From: Bacteriovorax sp. Seq25_V
GTDB lineage: Bacteria; Bdellovibrionota; Bacteriovoracia; Bacteriovoracales; Bacteriovoracaceae
Length of the DNA: 64,000 nt
Direction of reading: 5' to 3'
NCBI RefSeq assembly: GCF_000447795.1
Contig: NZ_AUNI01000009.1
Coordinates: forward strand, 1-64,000
The notes below the pieces were generated by a model. That model saw only the letters and a list, made by a program, of their open reading frames with translations. It was not told the DNA's origin and did no database searches. A program made the position numbers and the translations under genes. Below are positions 1-7,419 of this stretch, in pieces; the first letter of the stretch is position 1, and each line of letters opens with the position of its first letter.

Positions 1-603
1 AAGTTACCACTTGCAGGTGGAACGATGAGTGGTGATATCAATATGGGTGGGAGAAAGATCTCAAGTGTTGGAAGTCCTACAGTTTCCACAGATGTTACAA
101 CAAAGGCCTATGTCGATAATCAAATGAAAATAAAAGTTGCAGATCATGAGGTTCGTTCATTCATTAGCAATCAAGAAAATAATGATGCAAGTTTAAGTTC
201 TGTCCACGCTGATAACTGTGGTGCTGGAGAAGTTTATGTTGCTCTAGAGGGATTGAAGGACGAGAATGATGATCCAATAACTGATATGGGCTTTTGTCTA
301 GAACAAAATCTAAGAGTAGCTACAACATGGGCACAAGCAAAGAGTGCTTGCGAGGGAGATGGAAAGAGGCTGCCTAGAGAATTTGAGTGGATAATAGCGT
401 GTGAACGCAAGGCTGCATTGGGTTTAAATGGACATTCAACTAATTGGGAATGGCTTGCAAATTATAAGTTAGATGCTGGAAGTGATGCTTATCTTATGGT
501 CGCATCAGTTCCTTGGGGTAATCGATGTTCAACACAGGTTGTGCATTTTCCAAATGTATCAGTAAATCCAGCTAATAGCCTGACTTTTCGTTGTGCTAAA
601 TAA
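1..603 (+). CDS. Tail-fibre-like surface protein with FGE/lectin-type C-terminus (5' end outside window)
   Basis: The frame is open to the window edge (K-L-P-L-A-G-G-T before the first internal ATG at 25), so this is only the C-terminal part of a longer protein. The first 35 residues carry the LPLAGGTMSGDINMGG and TKAYVDN pattern known from phage tail fibres and long bacterial surface stalks. The rest, with GFCLEQ, WAQAKSACEGDGKRLP, EFEW and the terminal FRCAK, resembles the formylglycine-generating-enzyme (FGE)/C-type-lectin fold used for ligand binding. I infer a surface-exposed adhesin or fibre tip. A weak hairpin terminator follows. Confidence 0.6.
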   Translation, partial: KLPLAGGTMSGDINMGGRKISSVGSPTVSTDVTTKAYVDNQMKIKVADHEVRSFISNQENNDASLSSVHADNCGAGEVYVALEGLKDENDDPITDMGFCLEQNLRVATTWAQAKSACEGDGKRLPREFEWIIACERKAALGLNGHSTNWEWLANYKLDAGSDAYLMVASVPWGNRCSTQVVHFPNVSVNPANSLTFRCAK

Positions 604-633
604 ACTTACTCTGGACATTGTTCGTATTTCTTA

Positions 634-655
634 GTATTTTCAATACAATTTTTTT
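634..655 (+). terminator. Weak intrinsic terminator after the surface-protein gene
   Basis: A 5-bp stem (GTATT/AATAC, 3-nt loop) is followed by a run of seven T. The stem is short and A/T-rich, so termination may be partial. Confidence 0.35.
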
Positions 656-686
656 ATAAATTTGTTGTGTTGAGACCTGTTAATCC

Positions 687-1964
687 ATGAAGAGATCTGC
701 TGTTCTATTATTATTTTTATTAATAAGTTACACGTGTTTAAATCACTATGAATTAGTGAATGGGGCAGTATTTTCAATCTTCAGGTCTCCTATAGTTCAT
801 AATCTGGTTAGCACTCCTCTAGATAATATGAAGAGTGATACTGTAAGAGTTAAAATATCATCAACGCAAAGAAGTTCTTTCAATGCTGATCAGAGAGATT
901 TATCGCTAAAAAAAAATAATGAGATTGCAGAAGTAGAGAAATTTTTTGATAAAGAAAAATCACTAGCCAAAATGACAAATTTCTTCGATGAAGTTGATGC
1001 CGAGATTTATAAGAATTTAAAAAGTGCTTTTGAAAATGAAATTATAAAAGACAAAGTAAAAAAGACATTTACTTTTTCCCAGGCGAGAGTTGTTAGAAAT
1101 AAATATTACGAACCTAAGACAATTCGAATCATTAAAGAAGCTGGTTTTTTTGAAACAGCTTACTTTGATATCATTTATACACAAATCAAAGAAAATGCTT
1201 CAAATAATGAAGTGCTTGAACGCTATTGCCCACGATTTGAGAAATTAGAAAATATGATCCTTTGCACTGATCAGCTATCCTTTATTGCTGATGAAGGGTA
1301 TTTGTATCCGTCAGTTTCCTTTGCCAAACGAGGCATTTGTGAATCAATTGATTTAGTTCCTTCTGTGAATATATCTTTTGGCCTAGATAAAAAATTTGCT
1401 CCTACGTTAAAGTATAATCCACTCGATCACATCATTGTCCCCTTGGAAAATATTAAATTTGAAGAAAGTAAAACCAAATTCTTCTATGATAAAATTTCTT
1501 TTCTAGATGTTAGTGCAAAAAAAGATGTGATTCGCTGTTTTCCAGATATCAAAATTGAGGGATATCTTGGAGTTAGTGGACAGAGTTGTGCTGTTGATAG
1601 TGATTGCATGAACGGATGTTGTCAAAGAGGTATGTGTTCAGAGCAAAAATGCGAAAAAAAGATTGGCGAGGAGTGCTTAGATTCAAGTTTCTGTGCAGTT
1701 GGAAATAATGTACTAGTCATGGACTTAAAGTTAACAAAGACGAAAGATGGTCGTATCAAGTGTGATTCAAAATTTGAAGGAAAGAAAATTAATAATTTTT
1801 GCTATAAAGGCTTCTGTCGAGATATTGTCGATTATGTTTTCCAGCCCTCTTATAGTGAGAAATCTTTAAGTGAATGTTTAGAAACTTCACAACCCGAGTC
1901 CATTAAGATTTATGGTTCGGCTTTAAGGGAGGGGGAGTATGAAGAGATTAAATATGTGCCATAA
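687..1964 (+). CDS. Secreted protein with Cys-rich C-terminal module
   Basis: Not a recognised family. The N-terminus has a hydrophobic stretch (about residues 4-17, AVLLLFLLISYTC) consistent with a signal peptide or lipid-attachment signal. The middle is Lys/Glu-rich with no known motif. From about residue 295 a Cys-rich stretch appears (CAVDSDCMNGCCQRGMC, then CLDSSFCAVG), matching the C-x-x-D-x-D-C-C spacing in the repeats of the secreted protein encoded at 2503-3012. No strong ribosome site precedes the ATG. It reads into the lipoprotein gene 12 nt downstream and probably shares its transcript. Role unknown; an extracellular or periplasmic disulfide-bonded protein is inferred. Confidence 0.6.
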   Translation: MKRSAVLLLFLLISYTCLNHYELVNGAVFSIFRSPIVHNLVSTPLDNMKSDTVRVKISSTQRSSFNADQRDLSLKKNNEIAEVEKFFDKEKSLAKMTNFFDEVDAEIYKNLKSAFENEIIKDKVKKTFTFSQARVVRNKYYEPKTIRIIKEAGFFETAYFDIIYTQIKENASNNEVLERYCPRFEKLENMILCTDQLSFIADEGYLYPSVSFAKRGICESIDLVPSVNISFGLDKKFAPTLKYNPLDHIIVPLENIKFEESKTKFFYDKISFLDVSAKKDVIRCFPDIKIEGYLGVSGQSCAVDSDCMNGCCQRGMCSEQKCEKKIGEECLDSSFCAVGNNVLVMDLKLTKTKDGRIKCDSKFEGKKINNFCYKGFCRDIVDYVFQPSYSEKSLSECLETSQPESIKIYGSALREGEYEEIKYVP

Positions 1965-1976
1965 AAGAGGTAGTCA

Positions 1977-2324
1977 ATGAAGAAAATATACGTAGGGCTA
2001 CTTGCGCTCTTATTTTCGAGTTGTATGAAAACTAGTTCAGAGTTAATCACTTATAGCTATGAGAGTAATGTTGAAGAAATAAATAATGAACAAGAATGTA
2101 AGTTGATTTACATGGCCAGTCTGAATAAGAAAATTGAAGAAAGTAAATATATTGGTCAAGTTCACATACAAAAGAGCTTCTTCAAAAAAATTCCTGTCAT
2201 GTCAGAAGAGATTTATCTTTTACAGAAAAGTGTGAAGGAAAATTTATGTGCTCATGCAGTTAAATATGTTCTAATGAAGTTTTCACCAGTTGGTTATTTA
2301 GAAAAACTTGATCTTTATAAATAG
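1977..2324 (+). CDS. Small lipoprotein
   Basis: The 115-residue product begins MKKIYVGLLALLFSSC, a short type II signal peptide whose lipobox puts the acylated Cys at position 16. An AGAGG ribosome site lies 6 nt upstream of the ATG. The mature part has two further Cys residues (about 41 and 91) that could form a disulfide, and no family motif I recognise. It follows the Cys-rich secreted gene closely and probably shares its transcript. An open frame without a start continues past the stop (2321-2419), so the C-terminus might have been shortened by a frameshift. Confidence 0.6.
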   Translation: MKKIYVGLLALLFSSCMKTSSELITYSYESNVEEINNEQECKLIYMASLNKKIEESKYIGQVHIQKSFFKKIPVMSEEIYLLQKSVKENLCAHAVKYVLMKFSPVGYLEKLDLYK

Positions 2325-2419
2325 AATATTTTACGAATGAAATTGCAGATAAAATAATTGATGAGCTAGTTGAGTATGTTGAATTACAACTGTCTAAAAA
2401 CCTTGTTAAAATAATCTAA
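2321..2419 (+). pseudogene. Start-less 32-codon open frame, possible remnant
   Basis: In the frame shifted against the preceding lipoprotein, 32 codons read IEYFTNEIADKIIDELVEYV and onward to a stop at 2417-2419. There is no start codon or ribosome site. It may be the original C-terminus of the lipoprotein lost by a 1-nt shift, or debris of another gene. The evidence is codon continuity only. Confidence 0.2.
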
Positions 2420-2463
2420 ACTGAGAAGAGTTCTCAATTTTCTTAGGTGAAAGTTATAAAAAG

Positions 2464-2493
2464 ACGGGTGATCTCACTTCATGAATCACCCGT
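2464..2493 (-). terminator. Intrinsic terminator of the Cys-rich repeat gene
   Basis: A perfect 9-bp stem (ACGGGTGAT/ATCACCCGT) with a 12-nt loop. On the minus strand it is followed by CTTTTTATAA, a T-rich tail, directly downstream of the stop at 2503. Confidence 0.8.
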
Positions 2494-2502
2494 TAATATA
2501 AT

Positions 2503-3012
2503 TTATTCGCAGTCATTTCCTCTGCGTCTAGGTCTAGTGCAAGTATTATAATTACAACTTCCAGTACAACACTCTATATCCATCGTGCAGTAATCACCTT
2601 CTGCAACACAGCTTTGTCCGCATTGTCCGTTAGTACAGTTTCCAGAACAGCATTCACTATCAAATTTACATTGACCAATTGAAGTACAACCAGTTCCTTC
2701 CTGACAAGTTCCACTAAAACAATTATTTGAGAGGCAATCACTATCAAAGGTACAACCTCCTCCACCATAAGTTCGTCCATCATAACCAGCTTGGCATACT
2801 CCAGAGAGGCAATTATCAGAGCAGCAGTCATTATCAAATATACATTGCGACCCACCTACGGAACAATTGTTTGTTAAAGATTTAGTATTGTTAGCAGATA
2901 GGCCAAGAAGTTTTGCAATGTGTGCGGTAACCTCTTTAGGGACTTCGCCCTTTGATTGAGCGAATCCTTGAATTGATAGCACAAGTGTAAATAGTAAAAT
3001 AACTTTTTTCAT
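2503..3012 (-). CDS. Secreted Cys-rich repeat protein (knottin/dickkopf-like modules)
   Basis: The 169-residue product starts with a clear signal peptide (MKKVILLFTLVLSIQGFAQ). After about 30 residues it consists of tandem Cys modules: CIFDNDCCSDNCLSGVC, CTFDSDCLSNNCFSGTC, CKFDSECCSGNCTNGQC and CTMDIECCTGSCNYNTC. The repeated pattern C-x(2)-D-x(2)-CC-x(2)-C-x(4)-C resembles small disulfide-knot domains found in secreted proteins of eukaryotes and some predatory or myxobacterial genomes. A strong ribosome site (GAGGGAGA) precedes the ATG. Substrate and role are unknown; a stable extracellular binding or inhibitor protein is inferred. The upstream gene at 687 carries one similar module. Confidence 0.7.
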   Translation of the reverse strand: MKKVILLFTLVLSIQGFAQSKGEVPKEVTAHIAKLLGLSANNTKSLTNNCSVGGSQCIFDNDCCSDNCLSGVCQAGYDGRTYGGGGCTFDSDCLSNNCFSGTCQEGTGCTSIGQCKFDSECCSGNCTNGQCGQSCVAEGDYCTMDIECCTGSCNYNTCTRPRRRGNDCE

Positions 3013-3125
3013 GTTTCTCCCTCATTGAAAATAATTTTACAAATTGCAGAGCAAGTTAAATGCCAAGTTATTCTTACGGCATTGCCAATAGTTAGAAAAA
3101 AATAAAGGACTCTAGAGTATCAAGA

Positions 3126-3177
3126 TGCACCGTGCACAGTGTTGTGTTGAGCTTGGTTTGCACCGTGCGCAGTGTTG
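3126..3177. repeat. Pair of 19-bp direct repeats, possible operator
   Basis: TGCACCGTGCACAGTGTTG at 3126-3144 recurs at 3159-3177 with one change (A to G), starts 33 bp apart, which is about three helical turns. Each copy has a partly palindromic core (GTGCAC in the first). It lies in the gene-poor stretch 3013-3419, just outside the island's left boundary. A protein-binding site or recombination site is possible. Confidence 0.45.
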
Positions 3178-3211
3178 CTTTAAGTATGATTTGTATTGCT
3201 CATAGAAAATT

Positions 3212-3286
3212 TCACAAATTTTAAATATCTTGAATAGCAGCACAAATAAAAAAGCCCCGACATTGTCGAGGCTTTTTTATGGTGGG
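3212..3286. repeat. 75-bp direct repeat, left copy bounding the island
   Basis: Matches 10443-10517 at 73 of 75 positions in the same orientation. It contains a minus-strand intrinsic terminator and ends in TGGTGGG, the last bases of the tRNA 3' end. The following bases (to about 3302) resemble a degenerate version of the tRNA 3' segment. This is the arrangement expected at the distal end of an element inserted at a tRNA gene. Confidence 0.8.
3248..3278 (-). terminator. Bidirectional terminator inside the left 75-bp repeat
   Basis: The stem AGCCCCGAC/GTCGAGGCT is flanked by A6 and T6. The one mismatch on the plus strand becomes a G-U pair on the minus strand, so the element is best formed in minus-strand RNA, as in the right-hand copy next to the tRNA. 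Confidence 0.7.
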
Positions 3287-3419
3287 GTATTGAAGTCACT
3301 TGTTGAAAAATGTTTCCTTAAAAACTAAAATTGTTAACTAAAAAGCTTCAAAATAATTCGTTGAATAAAGATTCCTTAACTCTAGAGTTCTAATATTTGC
3401 TCTCCACGAGGCCATTATC

Positions 3420-3449
3420 ATGACGATTTGCACATATTGTGGTAAATAA
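3420..3449 (+). CDS. Nine-codon leader peptide ORF (MTICTYCGK) ahead of the helicase
   Basis: A CGAGG sequence lies 8 nt upstream of this ATG, whereas the helicase ATG at 3455, 5 nt after this stop, has no ribosome site of its own. The peptide has a C-x-x-C pair. It may couple translation to the helicase or be a chance or remnant ORF. No homology can be judged at this length. Confidence 0.35.
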   Translation: MTICTYCGK

Positions 3450-3454
3450 ATTAA

Positions 3455-6418
3455 ATGTTAATTTTAAATACTCCAAAAATAAGTCTTATTTCTAAGATCT
3501 TCCTTTTAATCAGAAAAAAAGCTAACTCATTCTATATTGAGTCAGTTGAACTTATTACATTACTTCTAAGTAATTTGAATGGTGAAGCTGTATTAGATAA
3601 AGATATATTAGTCGATAAATGGACAAGACTAGGCGAAAAACACTCTCGACTAGTATGGATTGATAGATTCTTTCTGAACTTTCTTAGAATTTATAGGCCA
3701 ATAAGCTCTTTTGATGAGTACCTAGACTTATTAGAGAAGAAAGAAGAGTTATGTGAACTTAAAGGAAAGGTTGATTCTGCATTGCTTAAAGTTAAAGAGA
3801 GGTTATGCGACTTTAGTGACTACTTTACTCACTATCAAGCTAAGGTAATGAAAGAGTCTTATATTGAATTGTCTAAGAGTTTTCCAGATCATTTTGAATA
3901 CAAATATCTTCCTGTCGCAAGAGAACTGGAAGAAGCCGTTAAAGAAATAGAGAATATTTTTATAGATTTCCCAGATAGAGTTAAGTCTTTTAATGAAGAA
4001 TATATTAAGAATGAGCTAATTGATTACAAATCGTATTTTGATAACTATGAAAAGGGCTTAAATTCAGAACAAAGAAAAGCAGTTGTACTTGAAGAGAATA
4101 AAGTTTTAGTAAATGCTGGAGCAGGATCTGGTAAAACAAGCGTTATTTCTGCACGAATCGGGCACTTGGTAAAAAATAAAGGTGTTGATCCTCGAGATAT
4201 TCTTTTGGTTACTTTTTCCAAAGATGGAAAAATAAATATGGAGAAAAGAGTAAAAGAAAAAGCAGAAATAAATATTGAAGCAAGAACAATACACAGCCTT
4301 GGTGGGAAAATAATAACTTCCTATGAAGGAGCAAGACCAAAACTAGCTAAAGAAGATGAGGCGAGAGGCTATTTAAGAGAAGCTTATGACGATTTATTAA
4401 AAGGGTCAGACCTAGCAAAGAGAATAAGAGAGTTCTTTTTAAATTTTTATTATGATGCAAAATTTATGTTTGATTATAACTCTATTGAAGAGTTAATTAA
4501 TCATAGAAATGAAATCAATGACTTTAATGCAGCGATGTATAGTATCCATAGTAAGAGGAACTTCAAGCCAGGCAAATCAATTAAGACATTAAATAATATT
4601 AGAGTTAGAAGCTTTGAGGAAAAAACGATAGCTGACTTCTTATTTCTTAATAATGTTAAGTTTTATTACGAGATGCAGTATAGATTTCCAGAAAATACGA
4701 AGAAGAGATTTAAGTATCAGCCTGACTTTTATCTACCAGATTATGACATTTATATAGAGCATTTTGGAGTTGATCGAAATGGTAATGTTCCTAGCTGGTT
4801 TAAGTCTACTCATAAGAAATTTACAGCTAAAGAAGTCTATAACTATGGAATTAGGAAGAAAAAAGAACTTCATAAAGAGAATGGAACGAAACTAGTTTGT
4901 ACTTATAGCTATGAATTTAGAGAAAAAAGGGTATTAGAAGACTTAGTTAAGAAGTTAGAAGACCATGGTGTAACTCTTAAGCCTATAGATGATGTTGAAT
5001 CTATCAAGTTTATTCAGCCTGATATTATAAGGTTACTAAGTAATTTCATGAACCTATTTAAATCTGGGAATTACTCAGAAAATGATATTGATAATAAAAT
5101 TAACGATGTCTTTGGAGAGTCTACTTTTTTACAGAGAAGATCTAGAGCATTTTTAGATATATTCTTACCTTTTTACTATAGGTATCAAGAGATTTTAGAT
5201 ACATATGATAAAATTGATTTTTCTGACTATATCAAGAAAGCTTTTGAGTACCTTAATGAAAAGGGAGAGATTCTAACAGAGGACTATAAGCATATTATTA
5301 TTGATGAGTTTCAAGATACGTCTTTTGGAATGATGAAACTAGTAAACGCTTTAGATGACCTAGCTAAGGATAAAAGACTATTCTTTGTTGGAGACGATTG
5401 GCAGTCAATATATAAGTTTAATGGTGCTGATGTTACTTTAATGCTTAACTTTGATGAAATGAATGAAGACTCAAGAGTTACGAGATTAGAATATAATTAT
5501 AGAAGTCAATCCAATATCGTTAATCTTGGAAAAATGTTTGTTAGTAAGAATCCATTTCAATTAGAAAAGGATGTTAAGAGTTTTAAGTCAGAGAATGAAG
5601 CATTAAACAATCCTAAAGAAATAGTGTTCCTAGGCTCAAAACAGTTCGAAGAAGCTCTAATAAACCTAAATTCAAAGCTATATCCTAATGGAAGAGATGA
5701 CTTTGATAATGGCTCAGTCGATATCTATCTTATTTCAAGGTATAACAATGATATTTCTATTGTCTCTGATGTGTTAACTCCTCTAAAGAAAAAGCAGTAT
5801 AGATATAAGAATTTAAAAATTAGGTCTATGGCTGTCCACTCATCTAAGGGGCTAGAGGCTCCATACGTTTTTGTATTACCTCCTAAGAAAGTAATTATGG
5901 GCTTTCCAAGCTCGATACCTGATGACTCTGTGATGAAGCTAGTCACATCTCATAGAGAAAATTATGAAAATGCAGAAGAGAGAAGGCTTATGTATGTTGC
6001 GATGACAAGAGCTGAGGAACAACTCTTTTTTATAACTGACAATGGGCAAGAAGATACGAACTCACCATTTTGGCTCGAAATAAAGAAAATCGTAAAAGAA
6101 AATAAAATGAATAAAGACACAGAACCATTTCCTCTCTCGGAATCATTAGAAGATAGTCAGAAAAAGAAAGTGGAAGATATGAAAGTGAGCCAAGTGGTCT
6201 CGCTTTATGTTGATTTATTTGAAGGTTATAAAGGAAAGTGTCCTTTTCATGCAGATGAAGAAGAATCTTTAATTGTTAAAAATCAGAATGATACCTTCTA
6301 TTGTCCTACATGTAAGGCTTATGGGGATAAATACGAATTTGTTAGAAGATTATTTGATCTTGAGACAAAGTTAGAGGTTATAGAAGTTATTTATGAGGAT
6401 GCTTTTTCTAAAAATTAA
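3455..6418 (+). CDS. UvrD-like SF1 helicase with inserted PD-(D/E)XK nuclease and C-terminal CHC2 zinc finger
   Basis: A 987-residue ATP-dependent DNA helicase of the UvrD/Rep/PcrA family. Motif I NAGAGSGKT is at 220-228, motif II DEFQDT at 617-622, followed by GDDWQSIYKF, YNYRSQ, HSSKGLEAPYVFV and YVAMTRAEEQ. Between motifs I and II sits a nuclease-like insert with P-D-F (423-425) and YIEHFG (Glu435), the pattern of PD-(D/E)XK inserts in other SF1 helicases. The C-terminus carries C929-x2-H932-x17-C950-x2-C953 then AYGD, the ligand order and spacing of the DnaG primase CHC2 zinc finger. About 200 N-terminal residues are alpha-helical with no known motif. It converges on the RelA/SpoT-domain gene with a 4-nt overlap inside a repeat-flanked island. 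A role in nucleic-acid-directed defence is inferred. Confidence 0.85.
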   Translation: MLILNTPKISLISKIFLLIRKKANSFYIESVELITLLLSNLNGEAVLDKDILVDKWTRLGEKHSRLVWIDRFFLNFLRIYRPISSFDEYLDLLEKKEELCELKGKVDSALLKVKERLCDFSDYFTHYQAKVMKESYIELSKSFPDHFEYKYLPVARELEEAVKEIENIFIDFPDRVKSFNEEYIKNELIDYKSYFDNYEKGLNSEQRKAVVLEENKVLVNAGAGSGKTSVISARIGHLVKNKGVDPRDILLVTFSKDGKINMEKRVKEKAEINIEARTIHSLGGKIITSYEGARPKLAKEDEARGYLREAYDDLLKGSDLAKRIREFFLNFYYDAKFMFDYNSIEELINHRNEINDFNAAMYSIHSKRNFKPGKSIKTLNNIRVRSFEEKTIADFLFLNNVKFYYEMQYRFPENTKKRFKYQPDFYLPDYDIYIEHFGVDRNGNVPSWFKSTHKKFTAKEVYNYGIRKKKELHKENGTKLVCTYSYEFREKRVLEDLVKKLEDHGVTLKPIDDVESIKFIQPDIIRLLSNFMNLFKSGNYSENDIDNKINDVFGESTFLQRRSRAFLDIFLPFYYRYQEILDTYDKIDFSDYIKKAFEYLNEKGEILTEDYKHIIIDEFQDTSFGMMKLVNALDDLAKDKRLFFVGDDWQSIYKFNGADVTLMLNFDEMNEDSRVTRLEYNYRSQSNIVNLGKMFVSKNPFQLEKDVKSFKSENEALNNPKEIVFLGSKQFEEALINLNSKLYPNGRDDFDNGSVDIYLISRYNNDISIVSDVLTPLKKKQYRYKNLKIRSMAVHSSKGLEAPYVFVLPPKKVIMGFPSSIPDDSVMKLVTSHRENYENAEERRLMYVAMTRAEEQLFFITDNGQEDTNSPFWLEIKKIVKENKMNKDTEPFPLSESLEDSQKKKVEDMKVSQVVSLYVDLFEGYKGKCPFHADEEESLIVKNQNDTFYCPTCKAYGDKYEFVRRLFDLETKLEVIEVIYEDAFSKN

Positions 6419-7419
6419 TCATCTAAATCAGTTATAGAATCACCAAGATCACTAAAGATATCTTTTAAATCATCGTGTGACAGAGGAGAATGTTGAAGAA
6501 CTTGGTCTTTTGATAACTCTTCTACGAAAAAATATAACAATAATACTGCTGGTTGCTCATAGATAAAGCTACCTTCTAGACGAGTTTTAACTTTATCAAA
6601 TATAAAATCATTCTCTTTAATGAACTTATCGAACTTCGCATGTGATGATTCATTAATGAACTGGCTATAACTTTGAACAATAGTACTATTTATTTCGTTG
6701 CTATGGTCGCAAGCACTAATTTTATTTGAGTAATATGAACTAGCTTTATCAAGTAACACATTTTCTATTGTAATTTGAGAATTGAATTCTGTCATCATAG
6801 ATTTAAATTTTTCATCAGTTACTTCAATTAAAGCTGCGGATCTTGCAAGTAGCCTTTCATTATCAAAATTTTTCGATAGTTTAGGCTTATACATAATAAA
6901 ATGGCTTACTTCAGCGAAAGCATGCTGCATTAATGTTCTGACTTGAACTTCACACTTAAGGCCTTTCGGAATTCTCTGACCGTCGTACTCAGTTTCTTTT
7001 TTTAGTTCTAGCACGTAATGGTCAGATTGATATGTAAAGATATGTGGATTTTCTTTTTTTTCAATATTGAAATCTCTGTCCTTAGAGAAGTTCCAAAGAG
7101 AAGAATGCTTTTCTATTAGATTATTTACAATATTGACGTGATCAAGAGTTAATACAATGAATCTAGATCCAACTTTATCTGTAATATCGTTAAGTGGATC
7201 TTGATAGTTCTTACCTCTATAAAAAGCTTTATTTATTAATGATTCAACTTCCTTCACTCTATGTTTTGGTTCAACTTTAAACACTTCATATGGTGAAATA
7301 TTTGGATATTGCTCCTTAAATGATGAGTTAATAGTATCAACAATAAACTTACCATATAACTCAAGAGATGGTTTTTGCTGATAAAAAGCTTCTTTAAATT
7401 CTTGAATAGCTGAACTCAT
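6415..7419 (-). CDS. RelA/SpoT-domain nucleotide pyrophosphokinase (island-borne)
   Basis: 334 residues. The first 180 form a RelA/SpoT synthetase domain: HRVKEVESL at 53-61 (substrate-binding basic helix), DKVGSRF at 81-87 with the metal-binding Asp, YQSDH at 130-134 (G-loop Tyr), EVQVRT at 157-162 with the catalytic Glu, and HAFAE at 166-170. All expected catalytic residues are present and there is no hydrolase (HD) domain. The C-terminal 150 residues are helical and unrecognised. The family transfers pyrophosphate from ATP to GDP/GTP; toxic small alarmone synthetases instead make (pp)pApp or modify tRNA. The ATG overlaps the stop of the upstream gene (ATGA), so the two are translationally coupled. 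A toxin or defence effector is inferred from the island setting. Confidence 0.8.
   Translation of the reverse strand: MSSAIQEFKEAFYQQKPSLELYGKFIVDTINSSFKEQYPNISPYEVFKVEPKHRVKEVESLINKAFYRGKNYQDPLNDITDKVGSRFIVLTLDHVNIVNNLIEKHSSLWNFSKDRDFNIEKKENPHIFTYQSDHYVLELKKETEYDGQRIPKGLKCEVQVRTLMQHAFAEVSHFIMYKPKLSKNFDNERLLARSAALIEVTDEKFKSMMTEFNSQITIENVLLDKASSYYSNKISACDHSNEINSTIVQSYSQFINESSHAKFDKFIKENDFIFDKVKTRLEGSFIYEQPAVLLLYFFVEELSKDQVLQHSPLSHDDLKDIFSDLGDSITDLDD

Noticed and set aside
1..603. Diversity-generating retroelement
   Set aside because: A lectin-like C-terminus alone is not enough; there is no reverse transcriptase, template repeat or adenine-biased variable repeat in the window.
2574..2855. Overlapping ORF inside the Cys-rich repeat gene
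   Set aside because: It is a frame-shifted reading of the repeats, lacks a ribosome site and has a repetitive, unnatural composition.
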